Below, piece by piece: positions 1 through 5,382 of a DNA stretch of 10,410 nucleotides (position 1 is its first letter; each line of letters begins with the position of its first letter). Position numbers and translations under genes: made by a program. The stretch is from contig JAIOSI010000208.1 of assembly GCA_021107695.1 (NCBI GenBank), positions 1 through 10,410 on the forward strand, given 5' to 3'. The stretch comes from a bacterium. Its GTDB lineage: Bacteria > RBG-13-66-14. The notes under the pieces were generated by a model that worked only from the letters and a program-made list of their open reading frames with translations, did not search any database and was not told where the DNA came from.

Positions 1-23
1 ATATAGTGTTTCTAGTCCGTCTG

Positions 24-120
24 CGTCAGAAATGACGATGAAAATGGATGTATATTAGCATTCAGTCTTCCTCGGTGAGCATGTGTGTTTCGACAGCCCG
101 CTCTCCGAGTTTGCTATGCT
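24..120 (+). ncRNA. Candidate structured RNA upstream of the reverse transcriptase
   Basis: Three paired regions can be read directly. CGTCA (24-28) pairs with TGACG (33-37) around a GAAA loop, a GNRA-type tetraloop. CTCGG (71-75) pairs with CCGAG (105-109), and after a T-T mismatch GAGC (77-80) pairs with GCTC (100-103), leaving a 19-base loop. AGCAT (57-61) pairs with ATGCT (116-120) and closes the second hairpin. The structures end just before the RT ribosome binding site at 123. Some defence RTs, notably DRT2 and DRT9, use a non-coding RNA encoded next to the RT gene as template or cofactor, and in DRT2 it lies directly upstream. Reading this region as the 3' part of such an RNA is inference. 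Its 5' end and promoter would lie outside the window. It could also be an ordinary structured leader. Confidence 0.4.
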
Positions 121-131
121 CTGGAGGTTGC

Positions 132-1262
132 ATGGATTGGTTTCGGGAAAGAAATTATCGACACTTTGATTATCCCCTCAAAGAAGATAGCAAAATAAGG
201 ACTGAAGGGAACAGTAAGGAAAAATTAACCGACTATGTTGCAAACCCTAATAATATCTATCGGCACAGTTTTCTGCCGTTTATAAGTACAATAATAGAAA
301 CGAAACGTTATAAAAAAGAGAAATGTAAGGTTGGGAAAAAGAAGCGACCAATCTCGTATGCATCTCACCTGGATTCTCATATTTATGCGTACTACGCTTT
401 TCTACTCAATAAAAATTATGAAGTGTTTCTCGCAAAGAATGATTTCAATAAATCTGTGCTTGCATATCGCAGGTTCGAAGAAAGAAAATGTAACATCCAT
501 TTTGCACGGGATGCTTTTCGAGCTATCAAAATCAAGGGAGAATGTTCGGTAATTGCCCTTGATGTCAGCGGTTTCTTTGACAACATAAATCATTCTTTGT
601 TAAAAAAGTTTTGGTGTCGTGTGCAAGGAGTAGAAAAGTTATCCGCAGATCACTATGCGATTTATAAATCAATAACACGATACTCACACGTAGATCTAGA
701 TTGCCTCAAAAATTTCAGTGATATACTTGAGCGTGAAAGATGGGAGTCATACTGTTCATCTAAGCAATTTAGAGAATATATTAGAGGGAATGGTTTAGTT
801 AGGACAAATATCAATGGCGTTGGTATACCACAAGGCTCCCCGATAAGTGCTTTGTTATCTAACATATACATGATTGAGTTTGATGAGAGAGTTTATGAGT
901 ACGCCAAAGTTCACGATATAACATATTTCCGTTATAGCGACGACATTCTTCTGATTTGTCCTCCTAACATTGCCACGTATGCTGAAAAATACACGTCCTC
1001 ACTGTTGAACGAATATGGTCTTGACTTAAGCACGAGCAAAACCACCCGCTCACACTTTCATGTTGATAGTAATAATAAGCAGTATGCGGATAAGCCGATA
1101 CAGTATCTAGGTTTTACATACGATGGAAGAAATGCACTGATACGATCCAGCACATTTTCACGATTCCACCAAAAAATGAAAAAGGGCGTTCGTCAAGCTG
1201 CAAATGTCGCAAGAAGTGCTGCCCGACGTGGTGAATACACAAGAATTTTTAAAAAGAAATAG
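132..1262 (+). CDS. Reverse transcriptase, defence (DRT) type, probably DRT2-like; ends at an in-frame TAG
   Basis: RNA-directed DNA polymerase of 376 residues from ATG 132. The start is chosen because GGAGG lies at 123-127 and the protein then opens MDWFRERNYRHFDYPL; an upstream ATG at 48 would add 28 unconserved residues across foldable DNA. Visible RT motifs: KKRPISYASHLDSHIYAYY (70-88); motif A, LDVSGFFDNINH (143-154, Asp144); motif B, GIPQGSPIS (231-239); motif C, YSDD (268-271, catalytic DD); and QYLGFTY (324-330) in the thumb-side region. No maturase, HNH or primase domain is visible, which argues against a group II intron RT. The N-terminal HFD.P and RPI.YA.HLDSHIY blocks are, from memory, those of antiphage DRT proteins. 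DRT2 is the best guess but is not proven. Base composition is much more AT-rich than in neighbouring genes, suggesting horizontal acquisition. The TAG at 1260-1262 precedes family-like sequence in the same frame, so this product is probably truncated. Confidence 0.85.
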   Translation: MDWFRERNYRHFDYPLKEDSKIRTEGNSKEKLTDYVANPNNIYRHSFLPFISTIIETKRYKKEKCKVGKKKRPISYASHLDSHIYAYYAFLLNKNYEVFLAKNDFNKSVLAYRRFEERKCNIHFARDAFRAIKIKGECSVIALDVSGFFDNINHSLLKKFWCRVQGVEKLSADHYAIYKSITRYSHVDLDCLKNFSDILERERWESYCSSKQFREYIRGNGLVRTNINGVGIPQGSPISALLSNIYMIEFDERVYEYAKVHDITYFRYSDDILLICPPNIATYAEKYTSSLLNEYGLDLSTSKTTRSHFHVDSNNKQYADKPIQYLGFTYDGRNALIRSSTFSRFHQKMKKGVRQAANVARSAARRGEYTRIFKKK

Positions 1263-1460
1263 TATAGAAGGTATAGTCATCTCAGTACAAAGGAGAGTTT
1301 TCCTGTATATCTTAGGAACTCAAACACAATAATGAATACAGCCGATATAAAGATTATGGAAAAAGATAAAATTAAAAGACAGAGTAGGAGAAACTGGGGT
1401 AGGTTGAATAGGATGATTCAACAAGCGAATGATCAAATATGGCAGAAGATAAGAAATTAA
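1263..1460 (+). pseudogene. Continuation of the RT frame beyond TAG (C-terminal remnant)
   Basis: Directly after the TAG at 1260-1262 the same frame stays open for 65 codons to TAA at 1458-1460. It reads YRRYSHLSTKESFPVYLRN at its start and ends QANDQIWQKIRN. The run KKK-stop-YRRYSHLS resembles the Y.RYSHLG-type sequence that many RTs carry after the thumb, which suggests the original protein was about 442 residues and that a point mutation created the amber codon. The piece has no convincing start of its own: AAAGGAG occurs at 1289-1295, but no ATG, GTG or TTG follows at useful spacing in this frame. Readthrough is possible but unproven. Confidence 0.65.
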
Positions 1461-1462
1461 TC

Positions 1463-1843
1463 CTACCTAAACGCATCCTCCATGATCGTCAGTTCTGGCT
1501 TGCCGCCCTTTGACCAGAGGATGGCGGCGACATCGAAGCGGACGAAGTAGCTCCGCAGCTCCGGAAAGCTGACCAGCAGAGCCTCGGTCAGCTTTTTTAT
1601 CTGCCGCTGCTTTGCGTTGGTTACCTGATCACGAGGGGTACCAAAAGAGCCGCTCCGCCGCAGGGTCTTCACCTCGACCACCGCCAGCAGGCTGCCCTTT
1701 GCCACGATCAGGTCAAGCTCGCCGCGCAGCTCCAGCCCCTTTGGGTGCCAGTTGCGATGAAACACCTGCCAGCCCAGAGCCTCGTACTCCTTTGCCGCCA
1801 GCTCCTCGCCCCGGTTACCAAGCTGTCGGCGGGAGTCACTCAC
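1463..1843 (-). CDS. yraN: UPF0102 / YraN family nuclease-like protein
   Basis: A 126-residue protein of typical length for the YraN (UPF0102) family. The family has a restriction-endonuclease-like fold and an unsettled role; it is often placed near ribosome and DNA-maintenance genes. Hallmarks visible: LGNRGEELAAKEYEALGWQV (8-27), RNW (30-32), GELDLIV (41-47), VVEVKT (55-60), VTNAKQRQIKKLTEALL (74-90) and RFDVAAI (102-108). Asp44 together with Glu57/Lys59 forms the D...E.K pattern expected of the nuclease core. The start is GTG (1843-1841), and it overlaps the TGA of the upstream lipoprotein gene as GTGA, implying translational coupling. The C-terminus IMEDAFR matches the usual family ending, so the gene looks complete although the RT frame ends only two bases away. 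Confidence 0.9.
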   Translation of the reverse strand: MSDSRRQLGNRGEELAAKEYEALGWQVFHRNWHPKGLELRGELDLIVAKGSLLAVVEVKTLRRSGSFGTPRDQVTNAKQRQIKKLTEALLVSFPELRSYFVRFDVAAILWSKGGKPELTIMEDAFR

Positions 1844-2214
1844 TGTGCAAAGATGGCGTTGAGGGCGGAAGCCCGGGTCGCCTCCAGAGTCAGGGCGGTA
1901 TCGAGGAGCCAGTCGCCTTCGACCTCTCGCCAGACCAGCGTCAACCCCGGTCTGCCCGGAGCCAGCACCGGCAGCAGGCGCAGTTCACCCTCGCTTACCC
2001 AGTCCCCGGTCGCCTCCAGACCTTCACTCAGGGCGAGATAATCGCCCAGCTCCTCCAGCTTGCCCCCGGTCAGGTACTCGTTAGTAGCGGTGGGATCGGC
2101 TTCTGCCAGAGCGGTGGAGAGTTCCTCGAAGGCGACCTGCCAGGGGGCTTCTTCTTCACCGCAGGCAAGCAACAGAAGAAGCAATAGAAGAGTGATGAAG
2201 TGGCTTGATTTCAT
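1840..2214 (-). CDS. Small lipoprotein, unknown function
   Basis: A 124-residue protein with a classical lipoprotein signal: MKSSHFIT, a run of eight leucines, then Ala17-Cys18, giving the lipobox LLAC at 15-18. After Cys18 comes GEEEAPW, an acidic tether, then a compact domain of about 100 residues rich in Glu, Leu and Thr (FEELSTALAEADPTATNEYL at 29-48; LTLVWREVEGDWLLDTAL at 90-107). The WREVEGDWLLD segment resembles the strand-turn-strand of small NTF2-like or SnoaL-like folds, but no family is recognised. AAGG lies about seven bases before the ATG. It overlaps yraN by four bases and lies 105 bases downstream of hprK, so it may belong to the same transcript unless the hairpins between them terminate it. 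Confidence 0.75.
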   Translation of the reverse strand: MKSSHFITLLLLLLLLACGEEEAPWQVAFEELSTALAEADPTATNEYLTGGKLEELGDYLALSEGLEATGDWVSEGELRLLPVLAPGRPGLTLVWREVEGDWLLDTALTLEATRASALNAIFAQ

Positions 2215-2230
2215 GTAACAGCCTTAATGA

Positions 2231-2296
2231 CAAGGGGTTTTAACCCCTTGTGGAATTGCAGAATATTCCAGTTCCTCAAGGGGCGGTCGCCCCTTG
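2231..2296. repeat. Two related perfect hairpins between hprK and the lipoprotein gene
   Basis: CAAGGGGTTTTAACCCCTTG (2231-2250) has 9-bp arms around TT, extendable to 10 bp with A2230 and T2251. CAAGGGGCGGTCGCCCCTTG (2277-2296) has 9-bp arms around GT. Both share the outer arms CAAGGGG/CCCCTTG while their inner pairs differ (TT/AA against CG/CG), so pairing is preserved though sequence is not. They look like two members of a short palindromic repeat family. In the minus-strand transcript they could attenuate transcription between hprK and the lipoprotein gene, but no convincing U-run follows either one. Confidence 0.7.
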
Positions 2297-2319
2297 TCTC
2301 GTACACCTCGTGGAGACGA

Positions 2320-3312
2320 TCACTCTAAATCTCGCAGGTCGTCGTTGAGGTCAATGTAGGGCGTCTGCTCCGGCTCTATGGGTGAATCGTTGAGTCGTCG
2401 GAGGAGGTTTTGCTGAAACTCCTGGGCGGAGTGATAGCCCCGCCGTCGGAGGAGATGCTGGGCGGCGGCAAGCTCGACGATGCTGGAGATGCTCTTGCCG
2501 GGCTGTGCCGGGATGGTCGTCTTGGGAATCCTCACGCCGAGGGTGTCCCAGTAGTCGGTAATCAGCCCGACGCGCTCGTAGTTTTGATTTTCATTCCACT
2601 TCTCGATATCCACAACCAGCTCGATGCGCTTCTGGTCGCGAACGGAGTTGGCTCCGTAGAGCCGGGGGATACTGATGATGCCCAGTCCGCGAATCTCCAT
2701 ATAGCCATGAGACTGCTCCGGGCTGCGGGCGATGAGGACTGAGTTCTGATGAACCCGCACCAGGACGACGTCGTCGGCAACCAGGCGATGCCCCCGGCGG
2801 ATGAGGTCCAGTGCCGCCTCGCTCTTGCCGATGCCGGGGATTCCCAGAATCAGCACCCCCACGCCGCGAATGTCCATCATCACGCCGTGGCAGGTCTTAA
2901 CCGGAGCCAGGGCGTTGAGGAGGTAATAGCCCAATGTGGAGACCGTACAGGGGGTGAACTCCGCCGTGAGCAGGATGGGGATTTTCGCCTCGGCGCAGGC
3001 TTTCGCCAGCTCATCTGGTGGCTCGAAGCCCCGTGTAATGACAAAGAAGGGAACCTCGCAGCGGGTTGCCAGGTGGGTCAGAATCTCCCGGCGGCGGGAG
3101 TCATCCAGCGTGTTGATGAACGACGACTCGGTATGACCGATGACCTGGGCGCGACCGGGGGGGAAGTAGTCAAAGTAACCGGCAAGCCCCAGACCGGGGC
3201 GTTCTATCTCCGGACGGGCGATCTCCCGCTCCAGGAACGCTAAATCCCCGACCAGGCGAAGAATTAGCTTCTCCTGGTTTTTCTCATAAAGTTCTTTAAC
3301 GGTAATGGGCAT
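2320..3312 (-). CDS. hprK: HPr kinase/phosphorylase
   Basis: A bifunctional enzyme of 330 residues, near the family's usual length. It phosphorylates a serine of HPr or an HPr-like protein with ATP or PPi and can reverse the reaction, linking sugar transport and carbon metabolism to regulation. Visible: an N-terminal substrate-binding region (about 1-130); CHGVMMDIRGVGVLI (141-155) with the conserved His142; P-loop GIPGIGKS (157-164) followed by E165; GHRLVADDVV (174-183); the signature MEIRGLGIISI (205-215); and PAQPGKSISSIVELAA (268-283). The P-loop has Pro159 where Ser is common (GxSGIGKS). The start is supported by GGAGGA (revcomp of 3317-3322) four bases before the ATG. No ptsH, ptsI, ptsN or rapZ is nearby, so its partner cannot be told from context. 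It heads a minus-strand cluster divergent from the secreted-protein gene at 3504. Confidence 0.96.
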   Translation of the reverse strand: MPITVKELYEKNQEKLILRLVGDLAFLEREIARPEIERPGLGLAGYFDYFPPGRAQVIGHTESSFINTLDDSRRREILTHLATRCEVPFFVITRGFEPPDELAKACAEAKIPILLTAEFTPCTVSTLGYYLLNALAPVKTCHGVMMDIRGVGVLILGIPGIGKSEAALDLIRRGHRLVADDVVLVRVHQNSVLIARSPEQSHGYMEIRGLGIISIPRLYGANSVRDQKRIELVVDIEKWNENQNYERVGLITDYWDTLGVRIPKTTIPAQPGKSISSIVELAAAQHLLRRRGYHSAQEFQQNLLRRLNDSPIEPEQTPYIDLNDDLRDLE

Positions 3313-3340
3313 CTGTTCCTCCGGGCAGTCATATGCAGAG

Positions 3341-3370
3341 ACAGTAGTACACGGCTGGTCGGTTTGACAA
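3341..3370 (-). promoter_or_regulatory. Possible hprK promoter
   Basis: On the minus strand TTGTCA (revcomp of 3365-3370) lies 18 bases before TACTGT (revcomp of 3341-3346), about 30 bases upstream of the hprK start. The -35 is good (5 of 6) but the -10 is weak (3 of 6). This is a tentative call based on motif and position only. Confidence 0.3.
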
Positions 3371-3406
3371 GGCTGTAAAAAAACTCAGATTATTTTAACA
3401 AATAAC

Positions 3407-3435
3407 TTGACAATTTCCGAGATACCGTATATAGT
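3407..3435 (+). promoter_or_regulatory. Strong sigma70-type promoter of the secreted-protein gene
   Basis: TTGACA (3407-3412) is a perfect -35 box and TATAGT (3430-3435) a 5-of-6 -10 box, with an ideal 17-base spacer. The upstream stretch 3377-3405 is A/T-rich and could act as an UP element. Transcription would start near 3441-3443, about 60 bases before the ATG at 3504. This is the best promoter in the window and implies high constitutive expression. Confidence 0.8.
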
Positions 3436-3444
3436 TTCGTCTGA

Positions 3445-3459
3445 GGGGCTTGATGCCCC
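3445..3459 (+). promoter_or_regulatory. Hairpin at the predicted 5' end of the secreted-protein mRNA
   Basis: GGGGC (3445-3449) pairs with GCCCC (3455-3459) around TTGAT. It begins within a few bases of the predicted transcription start. A stem at the extreme 5' end is known to stabilise abundant mRNAs such as ompA; that role is inferred here. Confidence 0.4.
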
Positions 3460-3503
3460 CTTGCGTTCCCTTACTTTCTATTCACCCCTGCACAAGGAGA
3501 ACC

Positions 3504-4559
3504 ATGAAGAAATTAGTTCTCATGCTGACGCTACTGGTTGCGGTTGCTTTTGCCGCCAACTTCAGCAGCCTCTCAAACTCTACCTCGCTGAGCAACAGCG
3601 TTACTCCCCCGACTGAGCACAACGCCCACTGGCAGCTCGGCGGTGGCGGGTCTGTTGAATGTGTCCGTGACGGCGAGGCCGTCTATGGCTCCAACGACGA
3701 TGCCGACCTGACCTACTCCGGCACCACCATTGACCTCACCGGTTTCGACGGTGCGGCGATTTACGTAAACTACACCCAGGTTGCTGCCGACGCCAACGAC
3801 TACTGCACCATGGAGCTGAACGGTGGTGTGGGCGATGTTCAGTTCGCCGATGCCGCAGGTGCCACCGTGATCACGAAGCTCGTCCCCGCCTCCATCAGTA
3901 ATCTGACGATTAACTTCAACTGGGTCTCCGATGCCACCGGTTTCGCCGCTGGTTTCAAGATGACCGTCTTCCAGGTTTACGGTGTTAACAACGGCGACGG
4001 TACCTACACCAACATCTTCGACTGGAACTCGGACCAAGGTTTCACCCACGAGAGCCATGATGTTACTGGTATGGCTAGCAACGGTCTCGCCTGCCTCTCC
4101 TTTCACTATACCGATGGTGGTTGGGATTGGTACTGGGCTATTGATAACGTAGTCCTCGATGCCGATGGTACCGATGTGATTAGCGAAGACTTTGAGGCTG
4201 CTGGCTGGGATCAGGATCAGAATGGCGAAAGCGGACTCTGGGAGCTGGACGTCGACCGCGCAGGTGGAGCCATGGCTGGCCAGAACTGGCAGGCCGATTC
4301 CGACGGTAACGGTAGCTTTACCTTCAACTGCGAAACCTTCTCCCCCTGGGTCAGTATCTATCAGGCATCCGCAGTTACCGCTGACTTCGACAGCAATTTC
4401 GAAGACTTCGCTGGTCGCGACCACGCCATCTTCGGTTACTATGTTACTCTAGGAACTGGTGTCTTTACAGATAACTTTACTGACCTCAGCGACTGGACCA
4501 CCAGCGACAGTGGTACCAACATCGAAGAAACCACCTGGGGACAGATCAAGACCATGTAA
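3504..4559 (+). CDS. Secreted beta-rich protein of unknown function with C-terminal TTWGQIK motif
   Basis: A 351-residue exported protein. Start ATG 3504 is chosen over an in-frame codon at 3450 because AAGGAGA (3494-3500) precedes it and the protein then begins with a clean signal peptide, MKKLVLMLTLLVAVAFAA, with cleavage likely after Ala17 or Ala18. The mature part is rich in Asp, Gly, Thr, Asn and aromatic residues, as in surface beta-sandwich domains. GGWDWYWAIDNVVLDADG (205-222) resembles the end of cleaved-adhesin/choice-of-anchor-J or MAM-like domains. A motif recurs at VISEDFEAAGW (225-235) and VFTDNFTDLSDW (320-331), suggesting at least two related modules. The end, EETTWGQIKTM (341-351), looks like a conserved C-terminal tag seen on secreted proteins of some candidate phyla; this is from memory. 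It has its own strong promoter and terminator and so forms a single-gene unit. Function unknown; a surface-layer or adhesive role is possible. Confidence 0.85.
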   Translation: MKKLVLMLTLLVAVAFAANFSSLSNSTSLSNSVTPPTEHNAHWQLGGGGSVECVRDGEAVYGSNDDADLTYSGTTIDLTGFDGAAIYVNYTQVAADANDYCTMELNGGVGDVQFADAAGATVITKLVPASISNLTINFNWVSDATGFAAGFKMTVFQVYGVNNGDGTYTNIFDWNSDQGFTHESHDVTGMASNGLACLSFHYTDGGWDWYWAIDNVVLDADGTDVISEDFEAAGWDQDQNGESGLWELDVDRAGGAMAGQNWQADSDGNGSFTFNCETFSPWVSIYQASAVTADFDSNFEDFAGRDHAIFGYYVTLGTGVFTDNFTDLSDWTTSDSGTNIEETTWGQIKTM

Positions 4560-4596
4560 CCTGGTGTAAACATCGCAGTTAGCTACACTGTATGAC

Positions 4597-4624
4597 AAAG
4601 GGCGGATGCCATATCCGCCCTTTT
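4597..4624 (+). terminator. Rho-independent terminator after the secreted-protein gene
   Basis: AAAGGGCGGAT (4597-4607) pairs perfectly with ATCCGCCCTTT (4613-4623) around the loop GCCAT, giving an 11-bp stem whose 3' side ends in TTTT (4621-4624). It lies 37 bases past the stop codon. Because the 5' arm starts AAA, it could act in both directions, although no minus-strand gene points at it. Confidence 0.85.
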
Positions 4625-4639
4625 AGTATGTGCTTCAAT

Positions 4640-4804
4640 CCCCCCCCATGGGGGGAGGGATTAAGGGAGGGGGGCTATTCTCAGCAAATATTAATTCTGC
4701 GACGGGGAGATTGCGTGAGCAAAATCGTTACCATTTGGTGATTACAAAAAAACGTATCCCATTAGCGATAGCCCCCCTTCCCGACCTTCCCCCCTTGGGG
4801 GAAG
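4640..4804. repeat. GC-rich inverted-repeat unit in a gene-free gap (4625-4906)
   Basis: The 282-base gap holds no convincing gene. It contains two hairpin-bearing, G/C-homopolymer-rich arms in opposite orientation. The left arm has CCCCCC/GGGGGG at 4642-4655 and ends GGGAGGGGGGCTA (4665-4677). The right arm starts TAGCCCCCCTTCCC (4769-4782), the reverse complement of that end apart from one extra T, and has CTTCCCCC/GGGGGAAG (4786-4804) around CTT. The arms bracket about 91 bases of ordinary sequence. The layout is like a non-coding MITE-type element, but no flanking target duplication was identified. Confidence 0.5.
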
Positions 4805-4906
4805 GAGAAAGACATGAGAATGACTAACGTACTGAACTCTTGCTCTTCTGCCAACCAGCGGGTAAACTGAAGGCTGACTTGGAATTGTGTAGCACGTGAG
4901 GTAGCG

Positions 4907-5293
4907 ATGAACAGAAGATTCGACCTTAGCCTGATTGCCCTTTTTACCCTGAGCCTGCTGGTCATCGGTTGCCAGACGACAACAGGTGGTGGTGAGGAAC
5001 GCATCAGCGAGCTGGCTGGAGACTGGCGCGGCACGGTCAGCTACTCCGGTTCGGGCAGCGGCTTCCTCGACCTCACAATCGCCGCCAACGGCGAAGCAGA
5101 GGGCTACGACGGCGTTCTGGCTGGTTTCTTCAGCGGGCGAGCAAGCTACATTGGCGGGAGCTTCTCCTTCAGTGGCGCGACCGTCCAGATGAATGGGCAG
5201 CTCGCCAACGAACGGCTAATTGGCGAGATTGTCTATTACGACCCCGATGGCGACATCTCCGGCAGCTATTCACTGGCAAAGATTGAGGAGTAG
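4907..5293 (+). CDS. Small lipoprotein with a beta-rich domain, unknown function
   Basis: A 128-residue protein. Its N-terminus, MNRRFDLSLIALFTLSLLVIGC, is a lipoprotein signal with lipobox VIGC and Cys22 as the lipidated residue; Gln23 follows rather than Asp, so outer-membrane sorting would be expected under the E. coli rule. After a TTTGGGEE linker the mature domain is about 95 residues of alternating Gly/Ser and aliphatic residues: LAGDWRGTVSYSGSGSGFLD (36-55), then FFSGRASYIGGSFSFSGATV (74-93), then IGEIVYYDPDGDISGSYSL (105-123). The GDWRG start and IVYYDPDGDISGSYSL ending resemble small lipocalin/META-like barrels, but no family is assigned. GAGG at 4899-4902 precedes the ATG. It ends in TAG, 89 bases before ackA. 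Confidence 0.75.
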   Translation: MNRRFDLSLIALFTLSLLVIGCQTTTGGGEERISELAGDWRGTVSYSGSGSGFLDLTIAANGEAEGYDGVLAGFFSGRASYIGGSFSFSGATVQMNGQLANERLIGEIVYYDPDGDISGSYSLAKIEE

Positions 5294-5308
5294 CGACCGT
5301 CAGCCAGC

Positions 5309-5338
5309 TTGACGATTGCAGTTGTGGTGTGCTACTCT
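5309..5338 (+). promoter_or_regulatory. Possible ackA promoter
   Basis: TTGACG (5309-5314) is separated by 18 bases from TACTCT (5333-5338), which is preceded by TG at 5330-5331 as in an extended -10 element. The match to the -10 consensus is only partial. It lies between the lipoprotein stop and the ackA ATG at 5383. The overlapping CAGCCAGCTTGA (5301-5312) also occurs at 9454-9465 in a repeat, so the -35 may be repeat-derived. Confidence 0.35.
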
Positions 5339-5382
5339 ACCGCCCCTATCGTTTAGGCAACAGAAGCCCAAAAGAGGTGGCA

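Noticed and set aside
48..131. RT translation from the upstream ATG at 48
   Set aside because: No ribosome binding site is evident, the added residues do not look conserved, and the stretch overlaps the hairpins. GGAGG before ATG 132 is a better start.
1260..1262. TAG recoded as a sense codon in this organism
   Set aside because: TAG is the natural stop of yraN, the 4907 lipoprotein, rpmF, fabH and the barrel gene, so general reassignment is very unlikely.
132..1460. RT as a group II intron, retron or DGR component
   Set aside because: No maturase or HNH part, no domain V-like sequence in the flanks, and no template/variable repeat pair was seen. The N-terminal blocks fit DRT-type RTs better.
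1612..2187. Plus-strand open frame opposite yraN and the lipoprotein gene
   Set aside because: Low-complexity Pro/Arg/Gln-rich translation lying over two well-supported minus-strand genes.
4630..4827. Short plus-strand frame in the 4625-4906 gap
   Set aside because: It runs through the G/C-homopolymer repeat arms and has no ribosome binding site or protein-like composition.
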